Shown piece by piece: positions 53,373 through 62,215 of a stretch of DNA of 63,990 nt. A program made the translations under genes and the position numbers. Below the pieces are notes generated by a model. It was not told the DNA's origin. It made no database searches and saw only the letters and a list, made by a program, of their open reading frames with translations. Source of the stretch: an uncultured Roseburia sp. (GTDB lineage Bacteria; Bacillota; Clostridia; Lachnospirales; Lachnospiraceae); contig CAKRDK010000012.1 in the NCBI GenBank assembly GCA_934309475.1, positions 1-63,990 of the forward strand, read 5' to 3'. Position 1 is the first letter of the stretch. The number at the start of each line of letters is the position of its first letter.

Positions 53373-54383
53373 TTACAATAACTGAATGCCGTTTTTCTCA
53401 CAAGCTTTTACCATATCTTCCGGCCACAAGGAAGACTGGACTTCACCGATATGTGCCTTGCGCAGGAAGAACATACAGATACGGGACTGGCCGATGCCGC
53501 CGCCGATGGTATAAGGAAGTTCTCCGTTTATGATTGCTTTCTGGAATGGGAGCTCTGCGCGCTCCGGACATCCGGCTTTGTCTAACTGGGAAAGCAGCGC
53601 TTTCTTGTCGACACGGATACCCATGGAAGAGAGCTCTAATGCGATGTCTAAGACCGGGTAGTAAACTAAAATATCAGCATTCAGTTCCCAGTCATCATAG
53701 TCCGGTGCACGTCCATCGTGCGGTTTGCCGGATTCAAGCTTGTCACCGATTTTTAAAATGCAGACAGCACCTTTTGTCTTTGTGATATAGAATTCGCGTT
53801 CCTTTGGTGTATTGTCCGGGAACATATCTTCTAATTCCTGTGTTGTGATAAAAAAGATATCATGAGGCAGGATTTCCTCTATGTAGTCATACTGAATCGC
53901 CATATATTTCTCTGTCTTGCGGAGACATTTGTAAACAGTATTGACGGTATCTTTTAAGGTGTCGAGGTTGCGTTCCTCTTTTTTTATGACCTTTTCCCAA
54001 TCCCACTGATCGACGAAAATAGAATGGACATTGTCCGTTATCTCATCGCGGCGGATGGCATTCATATCGGTATAAATACCTTCACCGTAGGAAAAACCAT
54101 ATTTTTTCAGTGCATAGCGTTTCCATTTGGCAAGAGAATGAACGATTTCAGCCGTTCTGTCCGTCTGTTCCTTAATGTCAAAAGAGACAGGGCGTTCCAC
54201 ACCATTTAAGTTGTCGTTCAATCCGGAAGTAGGATCAACGAAAAGTGGTGCAGAAACACGGGAAAGATTTAAACGTAAAGCCAGAAGATTCTGGAAAAAA
54301 TCCTTTACGGTCTTTATTGCAATTTGTGTATCATGTAGATTCAATTCTGAATGATATTCCTTTGGAATAATTAAGTTCTCCAT
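53373..54383 (-). CDS. asnA: Aspartate-ammonia ligase (asparagine synthetase A)
   Basis: The 336-residue enzyme makes asparagine from aspartate, ammonia and ATP, using a class II aminoacyl-tRNA synthetase-like fold. Typical segments are [57 protein letters not shown] and [14 protein letters not shown]. The start at 54383 (GAGGAG upstream) gives the conserved N-terminus; an earlier in-frame ATG lies upstream of the promoter. Confidence 0.95.
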   Translation of the reverse strand: MENLIIPKEYHSELNLHDTQIAIKTVKDFFQNLLALRLNLSRVSAPLFVDPTSGLNDNLNGVERPVSFDIKEQTDRTAEIVHSLAKWKRYALKKYGFSYGEGIYTDMNAIRRDEITDNVHSIFVDQWDWEKVIKKEERNLDTLKDTVNTVYKCLRKTEKYMAIQYDYIEEILPHDIFFITTQELEDMFPDNTPKEREFYITKTKGAVCILKIGDKLESGKPHDGRAPDYDDWELNADILVYYPVLDIALELSSMGIRVDKKALLSQLDKAGCPERAELPFQKAIINGELPYTIGGGIGQSRICMFFLRKAHIGEVQSSLWPEDMVKACEKNGIQLL

Positions 54384-54426
54384 TGAAGTGCTTCTCCTCT
54401 CTTTGCTGTAACCAGTACACCAAATT

Positions 54427-54454
54427 ATTATAGCACAAGGCAAATCATTTTCAA
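54427..54454 (-). promoter_or_regulatory. Promoter of asnA
   Basis: Read leftward, TTGAAA (54454-54449) and TATAAT (54432-54427) are 16 bases apart, 43 bases before the start. Confidence 0.75.
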
Positions 54455-54513
54455 GAAAAGATAACAGATTTCCTGTAAAAATACGTGTATACAAAATACA
54501 CCATAAAAAAGAT

Positions 54514-54541
54514 TTGACAGCAGAAAAAAGAGTGCTATACT
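54514..54541 (+). promoter_or_regulatory. Promoter of the FMN riboswitch-rib transcript
   Basis: TTGACA (54514-54519) and TATACT (54536-54541) are 16 bases apart; transcription would begin just ahead of the riboswitch. Confidence 0.85.
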
Positions 54542-54560
54542 AAAGTGGTAAATGAATAAA

Positions 54561-54667
54561 TTCTTCAGGGCAGGGTGCAATTCCCTACCGGTGGTATAGC
54601 CCACGAGCCGCAAGGCATGATTCGGTGTAACTCCGAAGCCGACAGTAAAGTCTGGATGAAAGAAGAT
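54561..54667 (+). ncRNA. FMN riboswitch (RFN element)
   Basis: The conserved blocks CAGGGCAGGGTGCAATTCCC, CTACCGGTGG, GCCCACGAGCC, GATTCGGTGTAACTCCGAAG and CCGACAGT...AGTCTGGATG are present, closed by TCTTC/GAAGA. It senses FMN and should drive termination at 54748-54779, lowering riboflavin synthesis. Confidence 0.96.
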
Positions 54668-54747
54668 AATTTCGTAAGATAGATTCCCCTCATAGATGAT
54701 AGAATAGAGATAGAATCGATAGGAGAGGAAAGTATTTTCGCAGGATG

Positions 54748-54779
54748 CTCTGAAATGTTATACATTTCAGAGTTTTTTT
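54748..54779 (+). terminator. FMN riboswitch terminator
   Basis: CTCTGAAATG and CATTTCAGAG form a perfect 10-bp stem around TTATA, followed by seven T. Confidence 0.93.
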
Positions 54780-54831
54780 ATGCCATACAGGTTACATGAA
54801 AAAGTCCTCTGCGAGGATGCATGATAATACG

Positions 54832-54861
54832 AAAGCCCCTGGAGAAATCCGGGGGCTTTTT
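54832..54861 (+). terminator. Second terminator-type hairpin in the rib leader
   Basis: AAAGCCCC and GGGGCTTT pair, followed by a T-run shared with repeat copy 4. It comes after the riboswitch terminator and before ribD, so rib transcripts must pass two terminators. Confidence 0.8.
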
Positions 54862-54896
54862 CTGTAATAGGAAAATTCGTTCCTATTACAGAAAAA
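54857..54896 (+). repeat. Terminator-linked hairpin repeat, copy 4
   Basis: TTTTTCTGTAATAGGAA, loop AATTCG, TTCCTATTACAGAAAAA: a perfect 17-bp stem. The tail TGCTTTGCAAGAATCTTTTT follows. The sixth stem pair is C-G here, A-T in copy 2 and G-C in copy 3. Confidence 0.88.
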
Positions 54897-54960
54897 TGCT
54901 TTGCAAGAATCTTTTTCGGAATGCAATATCTGGAGAACATAACTTAGAGGGAGGTTAAGG

Positions 54961-56064
54961 ATGTCAGAGGAAATTTTTATGAGACGGGCAATCAAGCTGG
55001 CGCGGCGCGGTTACGGCTGGGTCAATCCGAATCCGCTTGTCGGTGCCGTTATCGTAAAGGATGGCGTTGTGATAGGGGAAGGCTGGCATGAAAAATATGG
55101 CGGTCTTCATGCGGAGCGGAATGCCTTTGCAAATTGCAGGGAGGATGCAGCGGGAGCGACGCTTTATGTCACGCTTGAGCCATGCTGCCACACAGGAAAA
55201 ACGCCGCCATGTACCGAGGCAATCATCGAACATAAAGTGAAAAAGGTGGTGGTCGGTTCCGATGACCCGAATCCGCTGGTGGCGGGGAAAGGAATTTCGA
55301 ACCTTAGAGCACACGGAATCGAAGTGGTGACCGGATTTTTTAAAGAAGAATGTGACGCGCTAAATCCTGTATTTTTTCATTATATGAGAACGGGTATGCC
55401 ATATGTCACGATGAAGTATGCCATGACAATGGATGGAAAAATTGCGACGCGTACCGGGGCTTCACAGTGGATTACCGGGGAAGCCGCGCGGGAGCATGTG
55501 CAGAGGGAGCGACATGGGAATATGGCAATTATGGCAGGGGTCGGAACTGTTCTTGCGGATAATCCGCACTTAAACTGCAGAATGGAAGGAGGAAAAGACC
55601 CGGTGCGCATTATTTGTGACACGAATCTTAGAACGCCGGAAGATGCCTATGTCGTCACAAGTGCCAAAAAGCAGCGGACAATTCTTGCAACATGCTGTAC
55701 GGATGAGAAGCGTCAGCAAAGATATAAAGAGATGGGATGTGAAATCCTTGTGGTGAGCCGTACGCAGCAGGGAATCCATGTCAGGGAACTGATGGAACAA
55801 TTAGGGAAGGCAGGAATCGACAGCATTTTATTAGAAGGCGGTGCGAAGCTGAACTGGTCGATGCTAGAGGCAGGGCTGGTGCAGAAAGTGCAGACTTATA
55901 TTGCACCGAAAATATTTGGAAGCCAGGAGGCAAAGAGTCCCATTGGCGGAATTGGAGTAACAGTTCCGGATAATGCATTTTTTCTGAAAAATACAACAAT
56001 TCAAAAAATGGGGGAGGACTTTTTGCTGGAGAGTGAGGTGGCACGATGTTTACCGGAATTATAG
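54961..56064 (+). CDS. ribD: Bifunctional riboflavin deaminase/reductase
   Basis: The 367-residue protein has an N-terminal zinc deaminase (HAERNAF, TLEPCCHTGKTPPC, about 1-145) and a C-terminal reductase (MKYAMTMDGKIATRTGASQWI to ILLEGGAKLNWS). It carries out the second and third steps of riboflavin synthesis. The FMN riboswitch controls it. Its end overlaps ribE by 19 bases. Confidence 0.97.
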   Translation: MSEEIFMRRAIKLARRGYGWVNPNPLVGAVIVKDGVVIGEGWHEKYGGLHAERNAFANCREDAAGATLYVTLEPCCHTGKTPPCTEAIIEHKVKKVVVGSDDPNPLVAGKGISNLRAHGIEVVTGFFKEECDALNPVFFHYMRTGMPYVTMKYAMTMDGKIATRTGASQWITGEAAREHVQRERHGNMAIMAGVGTVLADNPHLNCRMEGGKDPVRIICDTNLRTPEDAYVVTSAKKQRTILATCCTDEKRQQRYKEMGCEILVVSRTQQGIHVRELMEQLGKAGIDSILLEGGAKLNWSMLEAGLVQKVQTYIAPKIFGSQEAKSPIGGIGVTVPDNAFFLKNTTIQKMGEDFLLESEVARCLPEL

Positions 56065-56714
56065 AGGAAGTAGGGCATATCAGAAAGATACAAAAGGGCG
56101 CGAAGTCAGCAGTGCTCTCAATCGGAGCAGAAAAAATTTTAGAAGACATGCATGAGGGCGACAGTATTGCGGTAAATGGAATCTGTTTGACCGTCACTTC
56201 TTTTGATGAAAAAGGATTTGTAGTTGATGTGATGCATGAGACACTGAATCGCTCGTCTATCGGAAATGTGAAAGCAGGAAGTGCCGTAAATTTAGAACGC
56301 GCCATGCAGGCGGGCGGCCGCTTTGGTGGACATATCGTGTCCGGTCATATTGACGGAACCGGTGTCATCGCAGATATATGGAAAGATGACAATGCAATCT
56401 GGTACAAAGTCCGCACGACGTCTGGCATCATGCGCTACATCATAGAAAAAGGCTCGATTGCAATCGATGGAATCAGTCTTACCGTCGCAAAAACGGAGCC
56501 GGAAGCATTTTCGGTTTCGGTGATTCCTCATACGGCAGCTAACACCATTCTTACACAGAAAAAAGTGGGAGATACGGTTAATTTAGAGAACGACTGTGTT
56601 GGAAAGTATGTGGAAAAACTGTTGTCCGGCGGCAGGGAATGTGGACAGCAAAGGGAAGGCGGACAGCAAAAGGACGGCCTGACAAGAGAATTTTTAGCGA
56701 AAAATGGATTTTAA
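56046..56714 (+). CDS. ribE: Riboflavin synthase alpha chain, with extra C-terminal tail
   Basis: The 222-residue protein has two lumazine-binding halves: MFTGIIEEVG...SIAVNGICLTVT and GHIVSGHIDGTG...SIAIDGISLTVA. It dismutates two lumazines to riboflavin. The last 25 or so residues (GGRECGQQREGGQQKDG...) go beyond the usual end and carry a short direct repeat; they do not resemble known extensions. Confidence 0.95.
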   Translation: MFTGIIEEVGHIRKIQKGAKSAVLSIGAEKILEDMHEGDSIAVNGICLTVTSFDEKGFVVDVMHETLNRSSIGNVKAGSAVNLERAMQAGGRFGGHIVSGHIDGTGVIADIWKDDNAIWYKVRTTSGIMRYIIEKGSIAIDGISLTVAKTEPEAFSVSVIPHTAANTILTQKKVGDTVNLENDCVGKYVEKLLSGGRECGQQREGGQQKDGLTREFLAKNGF

Positions 56715-56747
56715 GAGAATGTGAAGCGAGAGAAAGGGAGGAGAACA

Positions 56748-57956
56748 ATGCGTGAATTTGGAACAGTGGAAGAAGCATTAGAAGACTTAAGAAAAGGAAA
56801 AATTATCATGGTCACGGATGATGAGGACCGTGAAAACGAGGGCGATTTTATCTGTGCCGCAGAGTATGCCACGACGGAGAATGTGAATTTCATGGCAACG
56901 TATGGGAAGGGGCTTATCTGTATGCCGATGAGTGCAGACATCTGTAAAAAACTGATGTTTCCGCAGATGGTGACAGATAATTCCGATAATCACGAGACTG
57001 CATTTACGGTATCGGTTGACTATAAAGATACCACGACCGGGATATCTGCAGAGGAGAGAGGAATGACGGCGCGCATGTGCGTGTCGGAGGATGCCAGACC
57101 GGAAGATTTCAGACGACCGGGACATATGTTTCCGTTACAGGCAAAGAAAAACGGTGTGTTAGAGCGGAACGGACATACGGAGGCAACGGTCGATCTGATG
57201 CGGCTTGCCGGCTTGAAGGAATGTGGTCTCTGTTGTGAAATTATGAAAGAAGACGGCACCATGATGCGGACCACGCAGCTGTTAGAGCTTGCGGAAGAGC
57301 ATGGTCTTACGATGATTTCCATTCAGGCATTGCAGGAGTACCGGAAGAAACATGAAAAATTAGTGGAGCAGGTGACAAAGACGAAAATGCCGACAAAGTA
57401 CGGAGAATTTACGGCGTACGGTTATCGCAATCTTTTGAATGGAGAGCATCATGTTGCACTGGTAAAAGGAGAGATTGGCGACGGCGAAAATCTGTTGTGC
57501 CGGGTACATTCGGAGTGCCTGACCGGAGATGCGTTCGGCTCCATGCGGTGTGACTGTGGACAGCAGTTTGCAGCCGCCATGCAGCAGATTGAAAAGGAGG
57601 GACGAGGAATTCTTTTATACATGCGCCAGGAAGGACGAGGAATCGGATTGTTAAATAAACTGCGTGCCTATGAACTTCAGGATCAGGGTATGGATACGTT
57701 AGATGCCAATTTAGCACTCGGATTTGAGGGAGATATGCGGGAATATTACATTGGAGCACAGATTTTAAAAGATTTAGGCGTGAAAAGCATGCGTCTTTTG
57801 ACGAATAACCCGGATAAAGTGTACCAGCTTTCTGATTTCGGAATGGAGATTACAGAGCGCGTGCCGATTCAGATGCATGCGACAAAATTTGATTTGTTTT
57901 ATCTTCAGACAAAGCAGAAGCGTATGGGACACATTTTAGATTATCAGGAATCCTAA
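56748..57956 (+). CDS. ribBA: Fused DHBP synthase/GTP cyclohydrolase II
   Basis: The 402-residue protein combines 3,4-dihydroxy-2-butanone-4-phosphate synthase (1-200; [29 protein letters not shown]) and GTP cyclohydrolase II (from about 205; [20 protein letters not shown] zinc site, [16 protein letters not shown]). It supplies both precursors of riboflavin. ATG 56748 follows GGGAGGAG. Confidence 0.97.
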   Translation: MREFGTVEEALEDLRKGKIIMVTDDEDRENEGDFICAAEYATTENVNFMATYGKGLICMPMSADICKKLMFPQMVTDNSDNHETAFTVSVDYKDTTTGISAEERGMTARMCVSEDARPEDFRRPGHMFPLQAKKNGVLERNGHTEATVDLMRLAGLKECGLCCEIMKEDGTMMRTTQLLELAEEHGLTMISIQALQEYRKKHEKLVEQVTKTKMPTKYGEFTAYGYRNLLNGEHHVALVKGEIGDGENLLCRVHSECLTGDAFGSMRCDCGQQFAAAMQQIEKEGRGILLYMRQEGRGIGLLNKLRAYELQDQGMDTLDANLALGFEGDMREYYIGAQILKDLGVKSMRLLTNNPDKVYQLSDFGMEITERVPIQMHATKFDLFYLQTKQKRMGHILDYQES

Positions 57957-58024
57957 GAAAAAGATAGTTTACGAGAAAAATAAGGTTGTTGACAGCACCA
58001 GGAGTGTGCGGGAAGGAGAAAAAA

Positions 58025-58492
58025 ATGAATATTTTTGAAGGAAAAGTAGTTGCAGAAGAGGTTAAAATTGGAATTGTCGTAGCGAGATTTAACGAGTTTA
58101 TCACAGGAAAATTACTCGCAGGTGCACAGGACGGATTAAAGCGTCACAATGTTTCGGATGATAATATTGATGTGGCATGGGTTCCAGGTGCGTTTGAGAT
58201 TCCGCTGATTGCCTCAAAAATGGCAAAGAGCGGAAAATATGATGCGGTCATCTGCTTAGGGGCTGTGATACGTGGGGCAACAAGTCATTACGACTATGTA
58301 TGTAGCGAAGTCTCCAAAGGTGTCGCATCGGTATCATTGAATAGTGACATTCCTGTGATGTTTGGCATTTTAACGACGGACAATATTGAGCAGGCAATCG
58401 AGCGTGCCGGTTCTAAAGCCGGAAACAAAGGCTTTGAATGTGCGACCGGAGCCATTGAGATGATTAATTTAATCCGTGAATTAGAGCAGTAA
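58025..58492 (+). CDS. ribH: 6,7-dimethyl-8-ribityllumazine synthase
   Basis: The 155-residue protein condenses the two precursors to lumazine and probably forms capsid-like assemblies as in the family. Motifs: [60 protein letters not shown] 58025 follows GGGAAGGAG. Last gene of the rib operon. Confidence 0.97.
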   Translation: MNIFEGKVVAEEVKIGIVVARFNEFITGKLLAGAQDGLKRHNVSDDNIDVAWVPGAFEIPLIASKMAKSGKYDAVICLGAVIRGATSHYDYVCSEVSKGVASVSLNSDIPVMFGILTTDNIEQAIERAGSKAGNKGFECATGAIEMINLIRELEQ

Positions 58493-58494
58493 CA

Positions 58495-58785
58495 TTAGAA
58501 AATGCTCATCGGCTTTACAAAGCAGTCAGCAGGATTCTTGCTGTTGTAATTGACAATTACCGTTCTACCAATATCTAATCCCGGATAACTGCGGTAGATG
58601 TTAGGCATCTCACAGCGGTATTCGCGGTTCATTACATTGTAAGACACAGTCGGGATAAAGAGGGGATGTCCGGAGAATGTGCTTGTTCCGGTACGGATTT
58701 TAAAGAAACCGGCGAGACGTTCTCCCATGCCCGGTTCCCGGTGTGAAATTACGACTCCAGGCACAGATCTGTCATATTTGTACAT
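58495..58785 (-). CDS. Small conserved-looking protein, DUF3592-like beta domain
   Basis: The 96-residue protein is beta-rich and resembles the soluble part of DUF3592 proteins: HPLFIPTVSYNVMNREY, then IGRTVIVNYNSKNP. No membrane segment is present. AAAGGAGG lies before ATG 58785. It converges on ribH with a two-base gap. A longer frame upstream overlaps dispersed repeat copy B and is unlikely to be translated. Function unknown. Confidence 0.6.
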   Translation of the reverse strand: MYKYDRSVPGVVISHREPGMGERLAGFFKIRTGTSTFSGHPLFIPTVSYNVMNREYRCEMPNIYRSYPGLDIGRTVIVNYNSKNPADCFVKPMSIF

Positions 58786-58861
58786 AGTGCTATTCCTCCT
58801 TTGGTGCATCGAAAAATCTGTTTCTTTTATATCATAAAATGGTGCTTTTTTGTGGATTTGC

Positions 58862-58901
58862 CGACGAACGACACGGAAAACGGGATGAATAACCAGTTTT
58901 T
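58862..58901 (-). repeat. 40-nt dispersed repeat, copy B
   Basis: Minus-strand counterpart of 139-178, starting AAAAACTGGTTATTCATCCC, with six transition differences. It lies about 76 bases upstream of the DUF3592-like gene, in the same orientation. Confidence 0.75.
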
Positions 58902-58910
58902 TACTTTTTC

Positions 58911-58939
58911 TTGACAATGGGAGGGGCACAGTCTATGCT
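58911..58939 (+). promoter_or_regulatory. Promoter of the DNA-glycosylase gene
   Basis: TTGACA (58911-58916) and TATGCT (58934-58939) are separated by 17 bases, 38 bases before the start. Confidence 0.65.
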
Positions 58940-58977
58940 AAAATCAGGTGAAAAATTGCAGAAAGACGAGGAAAAAC

Positions 58978-59487
58978 ATGGAGTATACACATGTGACACA
59001 TACATTTGAACCAGTCTACGATGAACATTCGAAGATACTGGTTCTCGGTTCGTTTCCGTCTGTGAAATCACGGGAACAACAATTCTATTACGGACACCCG
59101 CAAAACCGCTTCTGGAAAGTGATGGCGGCTTGCTTTGATGCGGACGTGCCTGTTACAATAGAAGAAAAAAAGGTTTTTTTGCTGACGCATCAGATTGCAC
59201 TTTGGGACGTGATAGCAGAGTGCGATATTGTCGGCTCCTCGGATAGCTCGATTCGCAATGTCGTGCCAAACCGGATGGAACAGATTTTAGATGTGGCAGA
59301 GATTGATGCTATTTTTGCAAATGGCGATAAGGCGTACCAGCTTTTTTTGAAATATTGTAAAAAAGAAGGACAGCCGCCACTTTATAAACTTCCGTCGACG
59401 AGTCCGGCGAATGCAATGTGGCGTTTCGAAAGACTGACGGAGACCTGGAGTGCGCAGATACATGTGGCAGCAGACAGGGAGCAATAA
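58978..59487 (+). CDS. DNA-deoxyinosine/uracil glycosylase family protein
   Basis: The 169-residue protein belongs to the UDG superfamily: ILVLGSFPSVKSREQQFYYGHPQNRFWKVM (motif A region with HPQNRFW), ALWDVI, and the C-terminal LPSTSPAN loop. These fit the hypoxanthine-DNA glycosylase (family 6) group that removes deaminated purines. ATG 58978 follows GACGAGGA. Confidence 0.88.
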   Translation: MEYTHVTHTFEPVYDEHSKILVLGSFPSVKSREQQFYYGHPQNRFWKVMAACFDADVPVTIEEKKVFLLTHQIALWDVIAECDIVGSSDSSIRNVVPNRMEQILDVAEIDAIFANGDKAYQLFLKYCKKEGQPPLYKLPSTSPANAMWRFERLTETWSAQIHVAADREQ

Positions 59488-59512
59488 CACATTATCGGAA
59501 AGAGGTTAGAAT

Positions 59513-59944
59513 ATGAAAAAAGAAGAAATGTCGGTGATGGATTATCTTGCGGAGGCATTTGGAATTTTGGGACTGCTTTTTTACCTGGGATTCCAGATTT
59601 ATTACGGAATACAGTATGGTGTTGCCGTGGAAAGAATTGTGGTCAACGTGCTCATCATGCTGTTGGTGTATGCGCTTTTGACGGGATTGCAGTTTTTCCC
59701 GGAAAAGATAAATGCGCTGCCGAAAGAGCGCTGTGTTGGGGAGATAAAGCGTTATACCATAGAGATGCTGCGCACGATAAAATTGATTTTTACGTTGTGC
59801 CTGCTGTTTACGAGTGTTTGTGATGTACTTGGAAAGCAGCTTAATTCGGGGTACAGTGTGATTATTGTTGTGGCAATTGTGGTGGCTGCTGTATATTACG
59901 AAAGAAAAATTATCCGGATTCTGCGCAGACAGAATAAGAAGTAG
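59513..59944 (+). CDS. Membrane protein of unknown function, four segments
   Basis: The 143-residue protein has hydrophobic segments near residues 13-33, 37-60, 88-107 and 112-130, and basic ends (RKIIRILRRQNKK). No family recognised. GAAAGAGG precedes ATG. It lies 18 bases before the GGDEF gene, so the two are probably co-transcribed and the membrane protein might provide its signal or location. Confidence 0.7.
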   Translation: MKKEEMSVMDYLAEAFGILGLLFYLGFQIYYGIQYGVAVERIVVNVLIMLLVYALLTGLQFFPEKINALPKERCVGEIKRYTIEMLRTIKLIFTLCLLFTSVCDVLGKQLNSGYSVIIVVAIVVAAVYYERKIIRILRRQNKK

Positions 59945-59962
59945 CAGGGAGTAAGGGATATT

Positions 59963-60832
59963 ATGAATGCAAAAGAAATGTTAGAGGAACGGTTGGGAAT
60001 TTTTGATAACTTATATGAGGAGATGCAGGTGTTTGGTCCGTTTGAACAGGAGCACACCTTTGAACGGCAGGGGCAGTGTTTTGCAAATGCGCCGTGTATT
60101 AAGAAAAATAAGTGTGATAACTGCGTTGCCCTGCGTTCGCTCAAGGAGGGAAAGACACACGTCAAGTATGAGGAGCACGAGGGCAAAATCGTACATGTGA
60201 CAGCAAGCCCTTTTGTCTGGGAAGAGAAAAAATACATTGCAGAGCTATTCCGTACTTTGACACCGCAGGAAACGGAAAGTCTTGGAATTGTTTCGGAAGA
60301 AACCTTAAAATATGTGGAAAAATTGAATCACAAATTGATGCACGACAAACTGACAGGTGTCTATAACCGCATGTATCTGGAAGAAAAATTAGTTATATTT
60401 ATGCAGAAAGCATACAAGCAGAGCGGGGTATCTGTCGCAATGTGTGATATTGATTTTTTCAAAAAAGTAAATGACACCTACGGACATCAGGCAGGCGATG
60501 AAGTGCTTCGTTCTTTTGCGTCAATACTCAAAGAGGAGACGAAGGACAAACGCTGTAAGGTGGCAAGATATGGTGGAGAAGAATTCTTGATGGTGATGCC
60601 TGGAATGGCAAAAGAAGAAGCGGTGGCACTGTTAGAACGGATTCGCACCAGATATGAGCAGACGCCTGTGCAATTTGAGGGAAATGAAATATATTCTACG
60701 GCAAGTTTTGGACTTGTAACGGGAAAGTGTGGGAAAGGCAGCAATCTAAATTCTGCGGATATCATCAGGAGAGCGGATAAGAATGTTTATTTGGCAAAAA
60801 GCAGAGGCAGAAATCGTGTGGTTGCAGACTAA
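59963..60832 (+). CDS. GGDEF-domain diguanylate cyclase with a cysteine-rich sensor domain
   Basis: Residues about 1-110 form a soluble sensor with clustered cysteines (GQCFANAPCIKKNKCDNC), then a coiled linker, then the GGDEF domain (HDKLTGVYNRMYLEEKL to end). The active loop reads GGEEF and the metal site MCDIDFFKKVNDTYGHQAGDEVL, so c-di-GMP synthesis is likely. The cysteine cluster could bind metal, an Fe-S cluster or respond to redox. No membrane segment is present, but the neighbour upstream is a membrane protein. Confidence 0.88.
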   Translation: MNAKEMLEERLGIFDNLYEEMQVFGPFEQEHTFERQGQCFANAPCIKKNKCDNCVALRSLKEGKTHVKYEEHEGKIVHVTASPFVWEEKKYIAELFRTLTPQETESLGIVSEETLKYVEKLNHKLMHDKLTGVYNRMYLEEKLVIFMQKAYKQSGVSVAMCDIDFFKKVNDTYGHQAGDEVLRSFASILKEETKDKRCKVARYGGEEFLMVMPGMAKEEAVALLERIRTRYEQTPVQFEGNEIYSTASFGLVTGKCGKGSNLNSADIIRRADKNVYLAKSRGRNRVVAD

Positions 60833-60875
60833 TTTATGGTAGTTATGAACAAAAGCGGAAGCTTAGAATTGTTAT

Positions 60876-61406
60876 AAAGCAGTCACCGGGGATGATTTGT
60901 ATGTATATGGGGAAGTGTTAAATACAGTTTGGGGATAATTTCAGCATTAATTCCTACACCAAATATATGACAGTGACAGACAGCATCACCGTAACCTACA
61001 CGGTAGAAAATACGACATCGGCTGCGATTTCCGTAAATGGCAAGGAAGAGATGTTCACCGGCTCCATTACTAAAACGCTGACCGGGAGCAGTACCGTTAC
61101 TATTATCGCCGTAAATGAAAAGAAATCGGCAACAAAAGAATATACTTACACCAAGGTAGAGACGGTAGAGACGACAACTGCAACGGCAGTACGGATGCTG
61201 CCAAGTGGAAACGTTTCAATGCGGTAACATTTTCGGTAAATCAGGGAAAGGATTACTTTATCGGCGACAGCACAGGGTTGATTATTAACAATGGGGCAGG
61301 AAGCCAGACGGTGGATATTACAGAGGGGCTTGCAGATGGAAACAGCTATGTGTTAAGCGGTTCCGGAAGCAAATTGAGTGTTGTGGCAGGCACTTATCAG
61401 GAATAA
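60876..61406 (+). pseudogene. Remnant of a surface or secreted protein with Ig-like repeats
   Basis: Coding sense can be followed through three frames: KAVTGDDLYVYGEVLNTVWG then stop (60876-60938); a second frame with SITVTYTVENTTSAAISVNG...EYTYTKVETVET ending in a stop at 61227; and a third with FNAVTFSVNQGKDYFIGDST...SVVAGTYQE to TAA 61406. The composition (Thr/Ser/Val-rich beta repeats) is that of bacterial Ig-like or carbohydrate-active surface proteins. No start, signal peptide or ribosome site remains. Probably the decayed C-terminus of an extracellular glycan enzyme. Confidence 0.7.
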
Positions 61407-61422
61407 AGCAGAGTAGAAAATG

Positions 61423-61470
61423 AAAAAGATTCCGTCAATTCTGATTACTCAGAAAGGGCGGAATCTTTTT
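61423..61470. terminator. Bidirectional terminator after the remnant and the zinc-ribbon gene
   Basis: AAAAAGATTCCG and CGGAATCTTTTT form a 12-bp stem with T-runs in both directions. The right arm lies within the last codons of the leftward gene. Confidence 0.8.
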
Positions 61471-61915
61471 CGTTATCGTCGGGATTATTTTTTGATAATT
61501 CACATTGTAATTCAGATGAAAAATTCAATTCTGACTGGAACAGATTGGTATCTACGAAGCGCAGACAGTCGGAACAGTAATTACCAAAACTAATCGGTGT
61601 GCCACAGGTGCGGCAATGTTTGTTGGTCGTCGCAAGGTTATGCTCTTTGTAGTCGATACGACCCTCGCGAATCCATTTTTTTACCAGGCGGAGCGGTATA
61701 CGGAAGTAATTGGCAACCTCGAATTCTGTGACTTCATTTTGCTGGATGTATTTTTTGACCTGGGCAAAAAGTGCAGTTTCATAGCAGTTTTTACATAAAA
61801 CTTTGCTGCGTTTTGCAAGAAAGGAAGTTCCACAGTTTTTGCATACACACTCGGAACTGTGTTTTTCTGTAAATAATTCAATTGTATCTAAATATTGAGG
61901 GGAAGTATTATTCAT
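61445..61915 (-). CDS. Zinc-ribbon/helix-turn-helix protein, YvyF-like
   Basis: The 156-residue protein has an N-terminal four-cysteine ribbon (CVCKNCGTSF...VLCKNCYE), a helical region whose VANYFRIPLRLVKKWIREGRI looks like a MerR/excisionase-type winged helix, and a second ribbon (CRTCGTPISFGNYCSDC). The layout recalls the flagellar-operon protein YvyF. AGGAGG precedes ATG 61915; an upstream in-frame start at 61984 lacks a site. Role unknown; nucleic-acid binding is likely. Confidence 0.75.
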   Translation of the reverse strand: MNNTSPQYLDTIELFTEKHSSECVCKNCGTSFLAKRSKVLCKNCYETALFAQVKKYIQQNEVTEFEVANYFRIPLRLVKKWIREGRIDYKEHNLATTNKHCRTCGTPISFGNYCSDCLRFVDTNLFQSELNFSSELQCELSKNNPDDNEKDSALSE

Positions 61916-62087
61916 TAAGCCTCCTATGTGAAGTTTAAATAGTACCTTTATACTAGCAACAAATAGTATCATATCATGTTTCACTAAAAATTAATATAGC
62001 ACATATTACGAAAAAAAACCCTTTTCCTGAAAAAATATAGACAGGGAATACAAATGCTGGAAATAAATTAGGAAAAAAGTGACGGAG

Positions 62088-62144
62088 GCATACCATTTTT
62101 CACAGGGAAGAATGGTTGCCACGAAAATGGTTGTATGCTAAAAT
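62088..62144 (+). promoter_or_regulatory. pyrC promoter inside an inverted repeat
   Basis: TTGCCA (62116-62121) and TAAAAT (62139-62144) have a 17-base spacer. GCATACCATTTT (62088-62099) and AAAATGGTTGTATGC (62124-62138) form an imperfect inverted repeat whose right arm lies in the spacer and ends at the -10 box. Otherwise the 61916-62215 gap holds no gene. Confidence 0.6.
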
Positions 62145-62215
62145 ATAGTCGGCTTATTACGTCAGGGCGACAGGCGCTCTGATGAAAACAGATAGAAAAA
62201 GAATGGAGACGCACT

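Noticed and set aside
40761..54896. Reading the repeat hairpins as ANTAR target sites because of their six-base loops starting with A
   Set aside because: ANTAR targets are paired hairpins with A at loop position 1 and G at position 4; here position 4 is T and the conserved G is at position 6, and there is no matching partner hairpin.
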